A stretch of 5,831 nucleotides of DNA from assembly GCA_027294925.1 (NCBI GenBank), contig JAPULM010000514.1, positions 1 through 5,831 on the forward strand. Direction: 5' to 3'. Each line of letters opens with the position of its first letter. The stretch's first letter is position 1. This DNA is from a bacterium. Its GTDB lineage: Bacteria; Tectomicrobia; Entotheonellia; Entotheonellales; Entotheonellaceae. Below, one piece after another: positions 5,801 through 5,831 of this stretch. A model generated the notes under the pieces. That model worked only from the letters and a program-made list of their open reading frames with translations. It was not told the DNA's origin and ran no database searches. Position numbers and translations under genes: made by a program.

Positions 5801-5831
5801 TTACCGAGACAACTATTTTCGAACATTTTGC

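Overview
The window looks like a chromosomal stretch from a Gram-negative proteobacterium, most likely Gammaproteobacteria or a close betaproteobacterial relative. The reasons are the gene content (a type II secretion/type IV pilus family ATPase and a periplasmic MltA-type lytic transglycosylase), roughly half G+C, and GGAGG-like ribosome sites. I cannot name the species. There are no RNA genes, CRISPR arrays or intact mobile elements.

Layout. Bases 1-383 (+) are the 3' end of a sensor histidine kinase gene. It converges, with a 4-nt gap, on a small unrecognised 88-residue protein gene (654-388, minus). Bases 655-1526 hold no intact gene. They contain a GC-rich hairpin, an acyl-CoA synthetase relic (about 875-1286, truncated at both ends and frameshifted), and then about 240 bases with only weak signals. 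From 1527 to 5800 come three codirectional genes. The first is a 778-residue GAF-MshEN-GspE/PilB ATPase. The second is an MltA-family murein transglycosylase with a signal peptide but no lipobox. The third is a short, cap-less alpha/beta hydrolase-fold protein whose nucleophile serine is replaced by alanine.

How they may work together. The last three genes do not form a tight operon: the gaps are 111 and 68 nt, and each gap has its own plausible sigma-70-like promoter with a palindrome at or just after the predicted start of transcription. The ATPase would sit at the cytoplasmic base of a pilus or secretion machine. MltA would cut peptidoglycan in the periplasm. A link between them (wall remodelling for an envelope-spanning machine) is possible, but only neighbourhood suggests it.

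Most worth a second look: the Ser-to-Ala alpha/beta hydrolase, the sensory GAF domain fused to a secretion-type ATPase with a degenerate c-di-GMP motif, the sharp change in codon use inside that ATPase gene, and the two palindromes at promoters. I see no clear evidence of a wholly new multi-gene system.
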